NCBI GenBank assembly: GCA_964462985.1 | Contig: CAYXAA010000010.1 | Coordinates: 69,210 to 133,209, forward strand | From: CAYXAA01 sp964462985 | Lineage (GTDB): Bacteria; Pseudomonadota; Alphaproteobacteria; Rhizobiales; Stappiaceae | DNA length: 64,000 bases | Reading direction: 5' to 3' | Part shown: positions 8,567-18,963 of the stretch, piece after piece | Position numbering within the stretch: position 1 is the first letter of the stretch | Layout: every line of letters starts with the position of its first letter | The notes under the pieces: model-generated | Told to the model about the DNA's origin: nothing | Seen by the model: only the letters and a program-made list of their open reading frames with translations | The model's database searches: none | Program-made: the position numbers and the translations under genes

Positions 8567-8893
8567 ATGACCAGAAGATGCATCGAATTCGTCGTGTACA
8601 AGGTCGGGAACCCGGAGACTGCAGGTCCTGCCCGGCGCGAGGCGATGGAACTCATCAAGGACTTCCCCGGCTTCCGCTCCTGGACCGCGCTCAGCAGCCT
8701 CGAGTCGGCCGATGCCTTCCTCGATCATGTCGAATGGGCGGACCTGGCGACGGCGCGCGCCGCGGCAGAGACCGTCATGACCGATGACCGCTTTGCCCCG
8801 TTCCGGGCCGAGATTGCCGAGGTGATCCACATGGGCCACTTCACCGTGGAGGCTGCGGTGCAGCGTGGATTGGTCGGCGCGGCGGTGGCATGA
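8567..8893 (+). CDS. Small ABM/dimeric alpha-beta barrel-like protein
   Basis: A 108-residue protein of about the size and pattern of dimeric alpha/beta-barrel proteins such as antibiotic biosynthesis monooxygenases: IEFVVYKV as first strand, a helix, FRSWTAL, and a final strand VIHMGHFTV. The frame is open upstream to 8447, but the ATG at 8567 follows an AGGAGAG ribosome binding site. No catalytic residues can be identified. The next gene starts 44 bp downstream on the same strand. Confidence 0.5.
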   Translation: MTRRCIEFVVYKVGNPETAGPARREAMELIKDFPGFRSWTALSSLESADAFLDHVEWADLATARAAAETVMTDDRFAPFRAEIAEVIHMGHFTVEAAVQRGLVGAAVA

Positions 8894-8936
8894 TGCAGGC
8901 GCGAAGGGGGCCGCGCCAACACCCGTGAGGACCACC

Positions 8937-9470
8937 ATGGACCGCCGCCACGTCGCCTTCTTGCGAGGAGTGGGCCCAGCAAAGAAGGCACCTGGAGACG
9001 CCCTCAGCCAGTGCTTCGAGGCCGCGGGCTATAGGGCGGTCCGCCCGGTGCTGGCGACCGGGAACGTGATCTTCGCGCCGCCGGAGGACGAAGCCGCCCC
9101 TGCAGCTGCCGATATCGAGACGCTGCTCGAATCCTGTCTCGGCCGACATTTCCCGGTGGTTCTGCGCAGCGCCAGCGATATCGCCGCGATGATGGCGGCC
9201 GCACCGTTCAAGGACCTCGACCTCACCCGGCAGACCCGGCTCGTCTGCATGCTGCCGGACGATGCCGGAACGGCGGGAGGGATGCCGCGGACATCGCCCG
9301 AAGACGGGTTCCGGTTCGCCGGCCGATCCGGCCACAATCTTTTCCTTGTCCGCGACAACGACCGTGTTGGCACGCCGCAGATCATGGCCTTTCTCGACCG
9401 GCGTTTCGGCAAGAGGGTTACAACCCGCAACTGGAGCACGATCGAAAGGATTGCGGCGCTGCTGGGCTGA
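8937..9470 (+). CDS. DUF1697 family protein
   Basis: A 177-residue protein with the recognisable DUF1697 layout: HVAFLRGVGPAKK at residues 5-17 (usually a ...LRGINVG... motif), LATGNVIF near 40, and the C-terminal GKRVTTRNWSTIERIAALLG. The function of the family is unknown; members are single-domain cytoplasmic proteins of about 170-180 residues. The ATG at 8937 is chosen from the conserved start and from GTGAGGA just upstream. It may be in one operon with the gene at 8567. Confidence 0.75.
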   Translation: MDRRHVAFLRGVGPAKKAPGDALSQCFEAAGYRAVRPVLATGNVIFAPPEDEAAPAAADIETLLESCLGRHFPVVLRSASDIAAMMAAAPFKDLDLTRQTRLVCMLPDDAGTAGGMPRTSPEDGFRFAGRSGHNLFLVRDNDRVGTPQIMAFLDRRFGKRVTTRNWSTIERIAALLG

Positions 9471-9478
9471 GCTGCCGC

Positions 9479-9922
9479 CTAGATCCAGCGCCGGACCCGG
9501 TCGCGATAGGCGCGGTAGGCGTCGCCAAAGACCTCTTCCGCCGCCTTCTCCTCGAACGGAATGTACCAGGCGTTGGCGACGAGGAAGAACAGGGCCACGA
9601 ACACCAGGGTAGCCACCGCGTTGAGCAGAATCGCCGCGCCGAGCAGCAGAACGGCAAAGCCGAGATAGATCGGGTTACGGGAATAGGCGAAGACGCTGTT
9701 CGTCACCAGCGACCGCGGCCGCCGGAAGGTGTTGATCTCCGTCCCGGCCGCCCTGATCGCCAGCGAGCCGGCGAAAATCAGGCCGACGCCGGCGAGGAGC
9801 ACCAGCACGCCGAAAAAGTGGAACGGCGGCGGCAGGATCGCCGGCGCGGGAGCGAGAACTGCCACCATGACCATCGCGATCAGGAGCAGCGCTACGAGAA
9901 CCGGGGGAAGCAGCCATTTCAT
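9479..9922 (-). CDS. Membrane methyltransferase, isoprenylcysteine carboxyl methyltransferase-like
   Basis: A 147-residue integral membrane protein with about four membrane segments and the ICMT/PEMT signature: GTEINTFRRPRSLVTNSVFAYSRNP split across residues about 60-85, then PIYLGF and a late EEKAAEEVFGDAYRAYRDRVRRW that binds S-adenosylmethionine in the family. Bacterial members methylate unknown small or lipid substrates. The gene converges with the DUF1697 gene (8-bp gap) and is transcribed away from the mmsA terminator. Confidence 0.75.
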   Translation of the reverse strand: MKWLLPPVLVALLLIAMVMVAVLAPAPAILPPPFHFFGVLVLLAGVGLIFAGSLAIRAAGTEINTFRRPRSLVTNSVFAYSRNPIYLGFAVLLLGAAILLNAVATLVFVALFFLVANAWYIPFEEKAAEEVFGDAYRAYRDRVRRWI

Positions 9923-9995
9923 CGGACATCTCGGCGGGACCAGCAGAGCCCATGATAATAAACGTTTTCCGCTGTTTCAGCTCGCCTGCCGTAAC

Positions 9996-10020
9996 GAAAA
10001 AGCGGCGCCGAAGCGCCGCT
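9996..10020 (-). terminator. Rho-independent terminator of mmsA
   Basis: On the minus strand AGCGGCGC-TTCG-GCGCCGCT is followed by TTTT: an 8-bp stem closed by a very stable UUCG tetraloop. It begins 27 bases after the mmsA stop codon. Confidence 0.85.
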
Positions 10021-10047
10021 CTCGAACCCGGTTGCCGTCGATATCCC

Positions 10048-11547
<1,500 letters not shown>

Positions 11548-11676
11548 GACCGTTTCTCCCTTGTCGCTGCGGTTGCCCGCGATCCCTTTCAGGGTCGCCT
11601 TTGTCTTGCGCTATATTTTTTGTCGCTTCAACAACCGCTCTCACGCATCCGATGTGCGCATATTATAGTGCCTCCC

Positions 11677-12558
11677 ATGGACTGGGACGATCTTAGACTG
11701 TTTCTCGCCGTGGCGCGCTCCGGCCAGATCCTGGCGGCGGCGCGCAGGCTCGACCTCAACCATGCTACCGTTGCCCGGCGCCTCAGCGGACTGGAACAGG
11801 CGCTGAAGGTCAAGCTGGTGGACCGCCGCACCACCGGCTGCCTGCTGACGGAGGCCGGCGAGCGGCTGCTGGCCCGGGCCGAGCGGATCGAGGCGGAGCT
11901 GATCGCCGCCAGCGCGGAAATCGGCGGTGCCGACGTCGCGGTATCCGGCACCGTACGCATCGGGGCGCCTGACGGATTTGGCGTCGCCTTCCTGGCGCCG
12001 CGGCTCGGCGCCCTCAGCGAGCGCCACCCTGACCTGACGCTGCAGCTGGTGCCGGTGCCGCGCGCCGTGTCGCTGTCGCGGCGCGAGGCCGACATCGCTA
12101 TTACCGTCGAGCGGCCGGAGCACGGCCGGCTCGTCGCCAGAAAGCTGGTCGACTACGAACTGGCGCTTTATGCCAGCAAGGATTATCTCGCCCGCGCCGG
12201 CGTGCCCGAGGCTCCGACGGACCTGCGCGACCACGCGCTCGTCGGCTATGTCGAGGATCTGGTCTATGCCGCCGCCCTCGCCTATGCGCCGGAGATCGAT
12301 CGCAGCTTCGTGCCGCGGTTCGAGATCGCCTCGGCGCTTGGCCAGACCGAGGCGGTCCGCGCCGGGGCCGGTATCGGCATCCTGCATTCGTTCATCGCAC
12401 GTGCGGATCCGAACCTCGTCCAAGTTCTGCCGGAGCGCACGATCCGGCGGGCCTACTGGCTTGTGGTGCATGAAAGCGTTCGCGACCTCCGCCGCGTCCG
12501 CACCGTCGCCGACTTCATTGCCGAACAGGTCGAACGCGAAAGGGCGGCCTTCGGCTAG
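11677..12558 (+). CDS. LysR-type regulator divergent from mmsA
   Basis: A 293-residue LysR protein: winged helix at residues 1-60 (MDWDDLRLFLAVARSGQILA, then DLNHATVARRLSGLEQAL) and a substrate-binding domain from about 90. The start at 11677 is set by this conserved N-terminus; the same frame stays open for 1.7 kb upstream, but that is antisense to mmsA. Divergence from mmsA suggests it controls that gene in response to a pathway intermediate. Confidence 0.88.
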   Translation: MDWDDLRLFLAVARSGQILAAARRLDLNHATVARRLSGLEQALKVKLVDRRTTGCLLTEAGERLLARAERIEAELIAASAEIGGADVAVSGTVRIGAPDGFGVAFLAPRLGALSERHPDLTLQLVPVPRAVSLSRREADIAITVERPEHGRLVARKLVDYELALYASKDYLARAGVPEAPTDLRDHALVGYVEDLVYAAALAYAPEIDRSFVPRFEIASALGQTEAVRAGAGIGILHSFIARADPNLVQVLPERTIRRAYWLVVHESVRDLRRVRTVADFIAEQVERERAAFG

Positions 12559-12677
12559 GCCGCAGTCACGCAGCAACCGGGGGGTGGACAAATCTGCCCG
12601 CTCGGGCTCTACACTGGCGGCCTGATCGAAACCCGGCGAACGGACCGCCCCATCCTCCAGCCTTTCATCGGACCGTC

Positions 12678-13856
12678 ATGACCTCGACGACCTCCACGCC
12701 GACGGCCCCGGCCAGCCGCGCGCGCCATCGCCTCGCCGTCTCTGGCCTCTTTCTGATCAACGGCTTCATGGTCGGAAGCTGGGCGCCGAAGATCCCGGAG
12801 CTCGGCGCACGGCTCGCCATCCCAGAAAGCGTGCTCGGCCTGATGATCCTCGCCTTCGGCGTCGGATCGCTTTGCATGATGCCGCTGATGGGGCCGCTGA
12901 TTGCACGGTACGGCTCGACGCGACCGGTGAAGGTCGCCGCGGTGCTCGTGGTACCGATCCTGCTCCTGGTGTCGCTCGCGCCGTCGGTGGTCACGGCGGC
13001 GATGGCGCTGTTCCTGCTCGGCGGCTTCGTTGGGGCAATGGACATCGCGATGAACGCCAATGCCGTTGAGGTGGAGCGCCGGCTCGGTCGGGCAATCATG
13101 TCCTCGAGCCACGGCTTCTGGAGCCTCGGCGGCTTTCTCGGCTCGGCCGGTGGCGGCGTCGTAATCGCCGCTTTGGGCGACCGCTGGCACGGCCTGATCG
13201 TCGCCCTCGTCGGTGGCGCCCTGCTTGCCGCGCTCTGGTCGCGGATCTATGAGGACCGGCCTCACCCCGATGCTCCGCACCATCCGGTGCGTTTGCCGCG
13301 ATCGGCGCTGCCCTACATCGTCGGCCTGATGGCGCTGTTCTCGATGGTGCCGGAAGGCGCCGTGCTCGACTGGGGCGCGCTCTACCTCCGTCAGGCCTTC
13401 GATGCGCCGGTGGTCACCTCCGGACTCGCCTTCGGCGCCTTCGCCGCCACCATGGCCGCCACCCGCTTCGCCGGTGATGCGGTGCGCAACCGGTTCGGCG
13501 CTGTCTTGACGCTCCGGGCCTCCGCCCTGATCGCCTTCTTCGGCATTCTCGCTGCCGGCCTGGCACCGAATGCGGTGGTGGCCATCACCGGCTTCGCCTT
13601 TGCCGGCATCGGTATCGCCAACATGGCGCCGATCGCCTTCTCCGCGGCGGGCAACCTGCCGGGGCTTGCGCCGGGGATAGGCCTGTCACTCGTCACCACG
13701 ATGGGTTATTCGGGCCTGCTCGCCGCGCCGCCGGTGATCGGTTTCGTCGCGGAGCATACCGGCTTCTCACCCGTGTTCATCGCCCTGGCCTTCCTGCTTG
13801 TCGTCGTCTTCGCCGGCTCCTCCGCGGCACGCCACGCCGACCTGATCCGCTCGTAG
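12678..13856 (+). CDS. MFS transporter, YbjJ-like
   Basis: A 392-residue major facilitator with about 12 membrane segments. The first half has FLINGFMVGSWAPKIPEL near residue 30, GPLIARYGS near 73 and MDIAMNANAVEVERRLGR near 117; the SHGFWSLGG segment near 138 is typical of the YbjJ-type subgroup whose substrates are unknown. GGACCGTC precedes the ATG without a clear ribosome binding site. A strong terminator lies about 100 bp after the stop. Confidence 0.82.
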   Translation: MTSTTSTPTAPASRARHRLAVSGLFLINGFMVGSWAPKIPELGARLAIPESVLGLMILAFGVGSLCMMPLMGPLIARYGSTRPVKVAAVLVVPILLLVSLAPSVVTAAMALFLLGGFVGAMDIAMNANAVEVERRLGRAIMSSSHGFWSLGGFLGSAGGGVVIAALGDRWHGLIVALVGGALLAALWSRIYEDRPHPDAPHHPVRLPRSALPYIVGLMALFSMVPEGAVLDWGALYLRQAFDAPVVTSGLAFGAFAATMAATRFAGDAVRNRFGAVLTLRASALIAFFGILAAGLAPNAVVAITGFAFAGIGIANMAPIAFSAAGNLPGLAPGIGLSLVTTMGYSGLLAAPPVIGFVAEHTGFSPVFIALAFLLVVVFAGSSAARHADLIRS

Positions 13857-13958
13857 CGCCCGGCCACCTCTCCGCAAGCCCCAGGCAAGATCGCGCCTGC
13901 AAAGTGATGACGATCTCAGGTCGCTCCTGGATCTGACGCCTCCCTGTCATGAGACCTT

Positions 13959-13985
13959 GCCCGGGCCCCGCGCCCGGGCTTTTTT
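13959..13985 (+). terminator. Rho-independent terminator after the MFS gene
   Basis: An 8-bp stem GCCCGGGC/GCCCGGGC (13959-13966 with 13972-13979), loop CCCGC, then TTTTTT. Confidence 0.85.
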
Positions 13986-14081
13986 CCCGGACTCCCAAGC
14001 GAAGACGGCTCGCACGACAATTGCCTTGCCGACTACACTCGCTTTCGCGATGGATTAATACTCCCTATATTCTTTGATATC

Positions 14082-14109
14082 TTGAAATAAAGCTTAACGA
14101 TATTATATT
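14082..14109 (+). promoter_or_regulatory. Candidate sigma-70 promoter of the TerC gene
   Basis: TTGAAA (14082-14087), 16 bases, TATATT (14104-14109). This is close to the bacterial housekeeping consensus and lies in the AT-rich island. Transcription from here would give a leader of about 210 nucleotides before the TerC start. Confidence 0.5.
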
Positions 14110-14258
14110 TATCTTTTAATTATGCTTTAATTGAATCAGTTTGCGGCAGTACGCACTACTACGGAACTAGAGAAAAATTGTTTCTTATTTTTCGGGCAAC
14201 TTGTACGGACCCGTCCGGCTTCCCATATACGGGCCGCCACGGCTCCGGGCCCCTCTGG

Positions 14259-14279
14259 CAGGAGACGCCGTCTCTCCTG
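14259..14279 (+). promoter_or_regulatory. Hairpin in the leader of the TerC gene
   Basis: CAGGAGA and TCTCCTG pair over seven bases with the loop CGCCGTC. It is 45 bases before the TTG start and is the clearest of several inverted repeats in the leader (another is GGGCC/GGCCC near 14231-14252). TerC/Alx genes in other bacteria are often controlled by structured leaders; I do not see the manganese (yybP-ykoY) riboswitch core here. Confidence 0.4.
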
Positions 14280-14324
14280 TGATGTCGGAGCTGCCATCGG
14301 CGCGGACGGCCGGCGGACACCGCC

Positions 14325-15335
14325 TTGGAATATCTGCATATTGCAACGCTCGGCAAGCCTCTCTGGATGTGGGGCGGCTTCCTGCTGCTCATTCTCGGCC
14401 TGCTCTGCTTCGATCTCGGCATCCTGCATCGCAGGTGCCATGCGATCGGAATCAAGGAAAGCCTGAAGCTCACCACCTTCTACGTCGTGCTCGGCGCGGC
14501 CTTCTCGATTTGGGTCTGGTGGATGATGGGGGATGCGGCCGCACTCGCCTATCTGACGGGCTTCGTGGTCGAGAAGAGCCTGGCGATGGACAACATCTTC
14601 GTCATCGCCATGATCTTTGCCTATTTCGGCATCCCGCGCGCCTACCAGCACAAGGTGCTCGTCTACGGCATCCTCGGCGTCGTGCTCCTGCGCGGCGTCA
14701 TGATCGTGCTCGGCGCCGGCCTGATCGCGCATTTCGAATGGATTCTCTACCTCTTCGCCGCCTTCCTGGTTCTAACCGGCATCAGGATGATGGTGGCGGG
14801 AGACGACACCTACGATGTCGCCAGCAATCCGCTGCTCAAGCTGATGCGCCGGCGGCTGAACGTCACGGACAGGCTCCACGGCGAACGCTTTTTCGTGCGG
14901 TTGCCGGCACCGGACCGGCCGCGCGGTCGCCTGTTCGTCACGCCGCTGCTTCTTGCGCTCGTGCTCGTTGAGATCGCCGACGTGATCTTCGCGGTCGACT
15001 CGATCCCCGCGATCTTCGCGATCACGACAGATCCCTATATCGTGTTCACCTCGAACATCTTCGCCATCCTGGGGCTGAGGGCGCTCTATTTCGCGCTCAG
15101 CGCCATGATGCACCGCTTCGATTACATGAAATATGCGCTGGCGGTGGTGCTGGTCTTCATCGGCGGCAAGATCTTCGTGACCGACATGCTCGACATCATC
15201 GACATTCCCGCCGGCGTGTCGCTGCTGGTCACGCTCGCCATCTTGTCGGCCGGGCTTGCGGTCTCGCTCTGGAAGACGCGGAGCGGACAGGAGGAGGCTG
15301 CAGGGGAGAAGGACGCGTCGGCGGCCACCCGGTGA
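14325..15335 (+). CDS. TerC/Alx family membrane protein
   Basis: A 336-residue protein with about nine membrane segments. The family motifs are FDLGILHR near residue 28, EKSLAMDNIFV near 83 and EIADVIFAVDSIPAIFAIT near 215; the acidic residues in the last two are thought to bind Mn2+ or Ca2+. TerC/Alx proteins export manganese or metallate exoenzymes. The start is a TTG at 14325, chosen because MEYLHIATLGKPLWMWGGF matches the family N-terminus; there is no good ribosome binding site, so translation may depend on the leader. It converges with the sulfatase gene. Confidence 0.85.
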   Translation: MEYLHIATLGKPLWMWGGFLLLILGLLCFDLGILHRRCHAIGIKESLKLTTFYVVLGAAFSIWVWWMMGDAAALAYLTGFVVEKSLAMDNIFVIAMIFAYFGIPRAYQHKVLVYGILGVVLLRGVMIVLGAGLIAHFEWILYLFAAFLVLTGIRMMVAGDDTYDVASNPLLKLMRRRLNVTDRLHGERFFVRLPAPDRPRGRLFVTPLLLALVLVEIADVIFAVDSIPAIFAITTDPYIVFTSNIFAILGLRALYFALSAMMHRFDYMKYALAVVLVFIGGKIFVTDMLDIIDIPAGVSLLVTLAILSAGLAVSLWKTRSGQEEAAGEKDASAATR

Positions 15336-15369
15336 GGGCTGGCGGTTAGCGATTGCTTCCGCCGCCAAC

Positions 15370-16959
15370 TCAACTGACCGAAACCTCCCCTGGTTCTGGC
15401 GTAGCCTCCCTCGCCGGCTGCCTTTCCTTGAGCGTCAACCGCGCATCCACAGGCCCGCCGGCCGTCAGCTCAAGCCCGGTAAGTCGGCGGTCGAGGTGTT
15501 TCGCCCGCCAGACAAGCAGCTTCTCCGCATAGCGCAGCCGCATCGGCAGGTAGGCCGGATCTTCGGCGACATTGCGGGTCTCGTCAGGATCAGCAGCAAG
15601 GTCGAACAGCACCGGCGACAGGCCGGCAAAATGAACGTACTTGACGTCGGCGTCGCGGATCACGGCGAGATTGCAGGCGTCGAGATCGAGCCCGAGATCC
15701 TTCTGCGCTGCGCCGCTCGCCACCTCGCGGAAATCGAATTCCCAATGCGCCGCATCGCGCCAGTCGGAAGGCGCCTCGCCGTCAAGGAACGGCGTCAGGG
15801 CCTGGCCGTCAAGCCAACCGACTGGATCCAGCTCCAGCGCCTCGAGCACGGTCGGCATGACGTCGACCGATTCGGTGAAGGCCTCGACCGTGCTGCCATG
15901 GGCTGCGGACTTGCGCGGATCGCGGACGATGAGCGGCACGTGATAGCTCTCGTCGTAGAAGCCGAGCTTGGAGAAGAGCTGGTGGTCTCCCATCATCTCA
16001 CCGTGGTCGGAGGTCAGCACGATCAGCGTTCGCTCCCAGGCGCGGTGCCGCTTCAGCCCGGCAACAATGCGCCCGATCTGGGCATCGACCTCCGAGACCA
16101 TGCCCCAGTAGGTCGCCCGGATCTGCCGCTTAACCCCCTCTCCCCAGTCGGAGATCGGCCCGCTCGCGCCCCGGACCAGGCTCTTCTTGTCGAGGATCTT
16201 CTGCGCATAGGCGAGGAAGGGATGATCCTTCGCCGCCTCTTCCGCCGTCGCCGCCCCCTTGAATGCCGGCCCGTCCTCGGGGCGGTACATCGAGGCATAA
16301 GGCTCGGGCACGATGAAGGGCGGATGCGGCCGGATGAAGCTCAGATGGGCGAACCAGGGCCGTTCGCCATCCTGCTCCGACAGCCAGCGCAGGAATTCCT
16401 GTGTCAGAAAGGCGGTCTCCGTTTCCTCGGCGGAATAGACCGGAGGCTTGCCGGACGGAGGATCGGCCGGTCCCTGGTCCGGCAGCCAGATGTCGTGCGC
16501 GGCGTCGGGCAAGGTGTGGCCGCGCGCCTCAAGCCAGGACAGCCAGGGCCGATGATCCTCCGGCACGCGCACGCGGACGCTCATGCCCGGCAAGATGCCT
16601 TCGTAGGTTCCCAACCACGGATCGTCGCCGGAAACGGTGCGCGGATCCACCGCCTGGTCGGTGTAGCCGAACAGCGTCGGATCGTAGCCGGCGCGGCGTG
16701 CGGCGAGCGCGATCGTGTCGTGCCGGGCGTCGAGTGGCGTGCCGTTGCGAACCACCCGGTTCGTCATCTGGTAGAGGCCGGTATAGAGGCAGGCCCTCGC
16801 CGGACCACAGGGCGCCGCCTGGCAGAAGTGGTTGAGGAATGCCACGCCGCTCCCGGCGAGGGCGTCGATGTTGGGTGTCCGGACAACCGGATGGCCGGCG
16901 ACGCCGAGACAATCGCCGCGCCACTGGTCGGCGGTGATCAGGAGGACATTGAGCTTCAC
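15370..16959 (-). CDS. Phosphonate monoester hydrolase / phosphodiesterase, sulfatase superfamily
   Basis: A 529-residue alkaline-phosphatase-superfamily enzyme. The active-site motif CGPAR lies at residues 51-55; in this family the Cys is converted to formylglycine. Metal-binding elements are ADQWRGD at residues 10-16 and TSDHGEMMGDHQLFSKLGFY near 320. The overall pattern (LYTGLYQMTNRVVRNGTPLD, HLSFIRPHPPF, HWEFDFREV) is that of rhizobial phosphonate monoester hydrolases, which also cleave phosphodiesters and sulfate esters. The start is taken as GTG at 16959 (KLNVLLITADQW is the conserved beginning); the frame is open 36 codons further upstream without family similarity. No signal peptide is seen, so it is cytoplasmic. 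Confidence 0.85.
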   Translation of the reverse strand: MKLNVLLITADQWRGDCLGVAGHPVVRTPNIDALAGSGVAFLNHFCQAAPCGPARACLYTGLYQMTNRVVRNGTPLDARHDTIALAARRAGYDPTLFGYTDQAVDPRTVSGDDPWLGTYEGILPGMSVRVRVPEDHRPWLSWLEARGHTLPDAAHDIWLPDQGPADPPSGKPPVYSAEETETAFLTQEFLRWLSEQDGERPWFAHLSFIRPHPPFIVPEPYASMYRPEDGPAFKGAATAEEAAKDHPFLAYAQKILDKKSLVRGASGPISDWGEGVKRQIRATYWGMVSEVDAQIGRIVAGLKRHRAWERTLIVLTSDHGEMMGDHQLFSKLGFYDESYHVPLIVRDPRKSAAHGSTVEAFTESVDVMPTVLEALELDPVGWLDGQALTPFLDGEAPSDWRDAAHWEFDFREVASGAAQKDLGLDLDACNLAVIRDADVKYVHFAGLSPVLFDLAADPDETRNVAEDPAYLPMRLRYAEKLLVWRAKHLDRRLTGLELTAGGPVDARLTLKERQPAREATPEPGEVSVS

Positions 16960-17162
16960 GATCGACCCCACGGCAGGCTGAAGCCGCTGCCGTTCCAGAG
17001 CTATTTGCTCTCCGCGACGAATGAATGACAAGAGGGGATCTGCCTGTCGCATGCTCGCCCGATGCATCGTCTATGGGCTCGTCGCCGGCCGGGCGCCGGT
17101 GTAGGCTGGTCTTCGTTTCCACCAATCCTTGCACGGCACCCCTTCACCAAGGAGATCTCCCG

Positions 17163-18077
17163 ATGACCTGGATGCCCGGAACCGACCCGATTGCCGGCGA
17201 CCCCGCCTCCTGCGACCTGATCGACGCCATCATCGTGCCGCGCGCCCGCGACATCGGCGGCTTCGAGGTGCGCCGCGCCCTGCCCTCGGCCAAGCGCCAG
17301 ATGATCGGGCCTTTCATCTTCTTCGATCAGATGGGTCCGGCCGAGTTGCTTGTCGGCGGCGGTCTCGATGTCCGCCCGCATCCGCACATCGGGCTCGCCA
17401 CGGTGACCTATCTGTTCGACGGCGAGATCCACCACCGCGACAGCCTCGGCACCGACCAGGTGATCCGTCCCGGCGACCTCAACTGGATGACCGCCGGCAA
17501 GGGCATCGTCCATTCCGAGCGCGAGGATCCCGAGCGCAAGGCGAGGACCCGCAGCATCTTCGGCATCCAGAGCTGGGTCGCTCTGCCGAAGCATCTCGAG
17601 GAGACCGCCCCGGACTTCGAGCATCACGGGGTCGACGCCCTGCCGGTGCTGTCGGATGGCGGCGCCCATGTCCGCGTTATCGCCGGTGAGCTTTACGGCG
17701 CACGATCCCCGGTTCGAACGGCGACCGAGACGATCTATGCCGACATCACACTCTTGCCCGGAGGCCGGGTGCCGATCGACGCCGGCCATGAGGAGCGGGC
17801 GATCTACACCATGGTCGGCGAGATCGAGATCGCCGGCGACCGTTTCGGCCCGGGCCAATTGCTGGTGTTCAAGCCGGGCGACACGGTGACGGTCACCGCC
17901 GGCGAGGACGCCCGGTTCCTGCTGCTCGGCGGCGAGCCGATGGATGGCCCGCGCCACATCTGGTGGAACTTCGTTTCCTCGTCGAAGGAAAGGATCGAGG
18001 AAGCCAAGGAGAACTGGAGGCAGCGCCGCTTCGACGTGGTGCCGGGCGACGAGGTCGAGTTCACGCCGTTGCCCTGA
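17163..18077 (+). CDS. Pirin family protein
   Basis: A 304-residue bicupin. The iron-binding residues of pirin are present: HPHIGLATVTYLFDG near residue 78 supplies two His and GIVHSERED near 117 supplies His and Glu. The RSIFGIQSWVALP segment and the Pirin_C domain from about 180 are typical. The ATG at 17163 follows AAGGAG by nine bases, which excludes the longer open frame. Pirins act as quercetinases or redox-responsive regulators; the role here cannot be told. Confidence 0.9.
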   Translation: MTWMPGTDPIAGDPASCDLIDAIIVPRARDIGGFEVRRALPSAKRQMIGPFIFFDQMGPAELLVGGGLDVRPHPHIGLATVTYLFDGEIHHRDSLGTDQVIRPGDLNWMTAGKGIVHSEREDPERKARTRSIFGIQSWVALPKHLEETAPDFEHHGVDALPVLSDGGAHVRVIAGELYGARSPVRTATETIYADITLLPGGRVPIDAGHEERAIYTMVGEIEIAGDRFGPGQLLVFKPGDTVTVTAGEDARFLLLGGEPMDGPRHIWWNFVSSSKERIEEAKENWRQRRFDVVPGDEVEFTPLP

Positions 18078-18132
18078 CCGGAAAGGTACGGCCCGTTCGG
18101 CCTGGATGGCATGAAAGCACTCCCGGAGGCGA

Positions 18133-18963
18133 TCAAGGGTGGGCCGACGGAAGCTCCTGCCACTCTGCCGCGCCGATGACATCTGCACCGGTCAGTTCGT
18201 GTTCCGGGAAGTCGATGACGACGTTGAGGCGCAGAACCGGCTCTTCCTGGTTGGTAAGCCCCGGGTCCTCGCGGCGCACCGTGAGGCGGACGCCGCGATC
18301 GATCAGCGCCAGCGAACGGCCGTCGTCGACCGCTCCATAGAGTTCGGGGGGCCAGTCCCAGCCGTAGCGCTCCGCCACCGCCGTCAGGATACGCCTGAGC
18401 GCCTCCTTCGCCCGGCCGACGGTGCGGTGATTGTCGCCGTTGAGCTTGATTCGGACGAAATCGAGCCGCCGCTCGCCGCGCCCGCGCAGGCTGACGAACA
18501 GGGTGGTTCGGACTCCGGCAGGAGTCTCGCGGCCGATGCCCACCAGGTCGCTCGCGCACTGCCAATGCCCGTCGCGCACGGGATCGGGAGCCCAATCGGA
18601 CATCGGCACGCCGAATTCCTCGATCACGTTGCAGAGGTCGCGCGGATCACCGGCGAAAACGCGCACGAAAAATGCCTCGGCATCGACCTCGGGCTGGGTC
18701 AGACGGGCAGCGACGCCATCGGGCAAGGCAGCGAGCGGATCCGACGGCAACGCGGCCGCGACCTCACCTTCGGACGCGTGCTCGGAAGGCGGCGAAACAA
18801 CGATGGGGACGACAAGCGCCACACCAAGGGCCAGCGCGACGGCGCCGGCACACACGGCCGCGACGCGGCGGAGCCGCTGACGCAGGACCAGCGCACGATT
18901 GGCGCGCTCCCCGGCGGCGGCTGGGTCGGGTTCGGTGACGTCGTCGCTCCACCGCACCGGCAT
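18133..18963 (-). CDS. Membrane-anchored protein of unknown function (DUF6030-like)
   Basis: A 276-residue protein: a basic cytoplasmic head, one membrane segment at about residues 33-56 (RVAAVCAGAVALALGVALV), and an extracytoplasmic domain. That domain has FVRVFAGDPRDLCN near 98, WQCASDL near 134 and RTLF-type strands; a Cys in each of the first two could pair. The layout reminds me of the DUF6030 family of Hyphomicrobiales, but I am not certain. It converges with the pirin gene. No function can be assigned. Confidence 0.55.
   Translation of the reverse strand: MPVRWSDDVTEPDPAAAGERANRALVLRQRLRRVAAVCAGAVALALGVALVVPIVVSPPSEHASEGEVAAALPSDPLAALPDGVAARLTQPEVDAEAFFVRVFAGDPRDLCNVIEEFGVPMSDWAPDPVRDGHWQCASDLVGIGRETPAGVRTTLFVSLRGRGERRLDFVRIKLNGDNHRTVGRAKEALRRILTAVAERYGWDWPPELYGAVDDGRSLALIDRGVRLTVRREDPGLTNQEEPVLRLNVVIDFPEHELTGADVIGAAEWQELPSAHP

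Larger units (their letters stand above)
13857..14324. other. Intergenic region: terminator, AT-rich island, promoter and leader of the TerC gene
   Basis: This 468-bp stretch carries no gene. It holds the terminator at 13959-13985, an AT-rich segment of about 130 bases (roughly 14050-14180) that stands out sharply from the GC-rich surroundings, a consensus-like promoter at 14082-14109, and a GC-rich, hairpin-rich leader from about 14210 to the TerC start. Confidence 0.65.

Noticed and set aside
14110..14324. Manganese (yybP-ykoY) riboswitch before the TerC gene
   Set aside because: The conserved core of that riboswitch could not be found in the leader, although hairpins are present.
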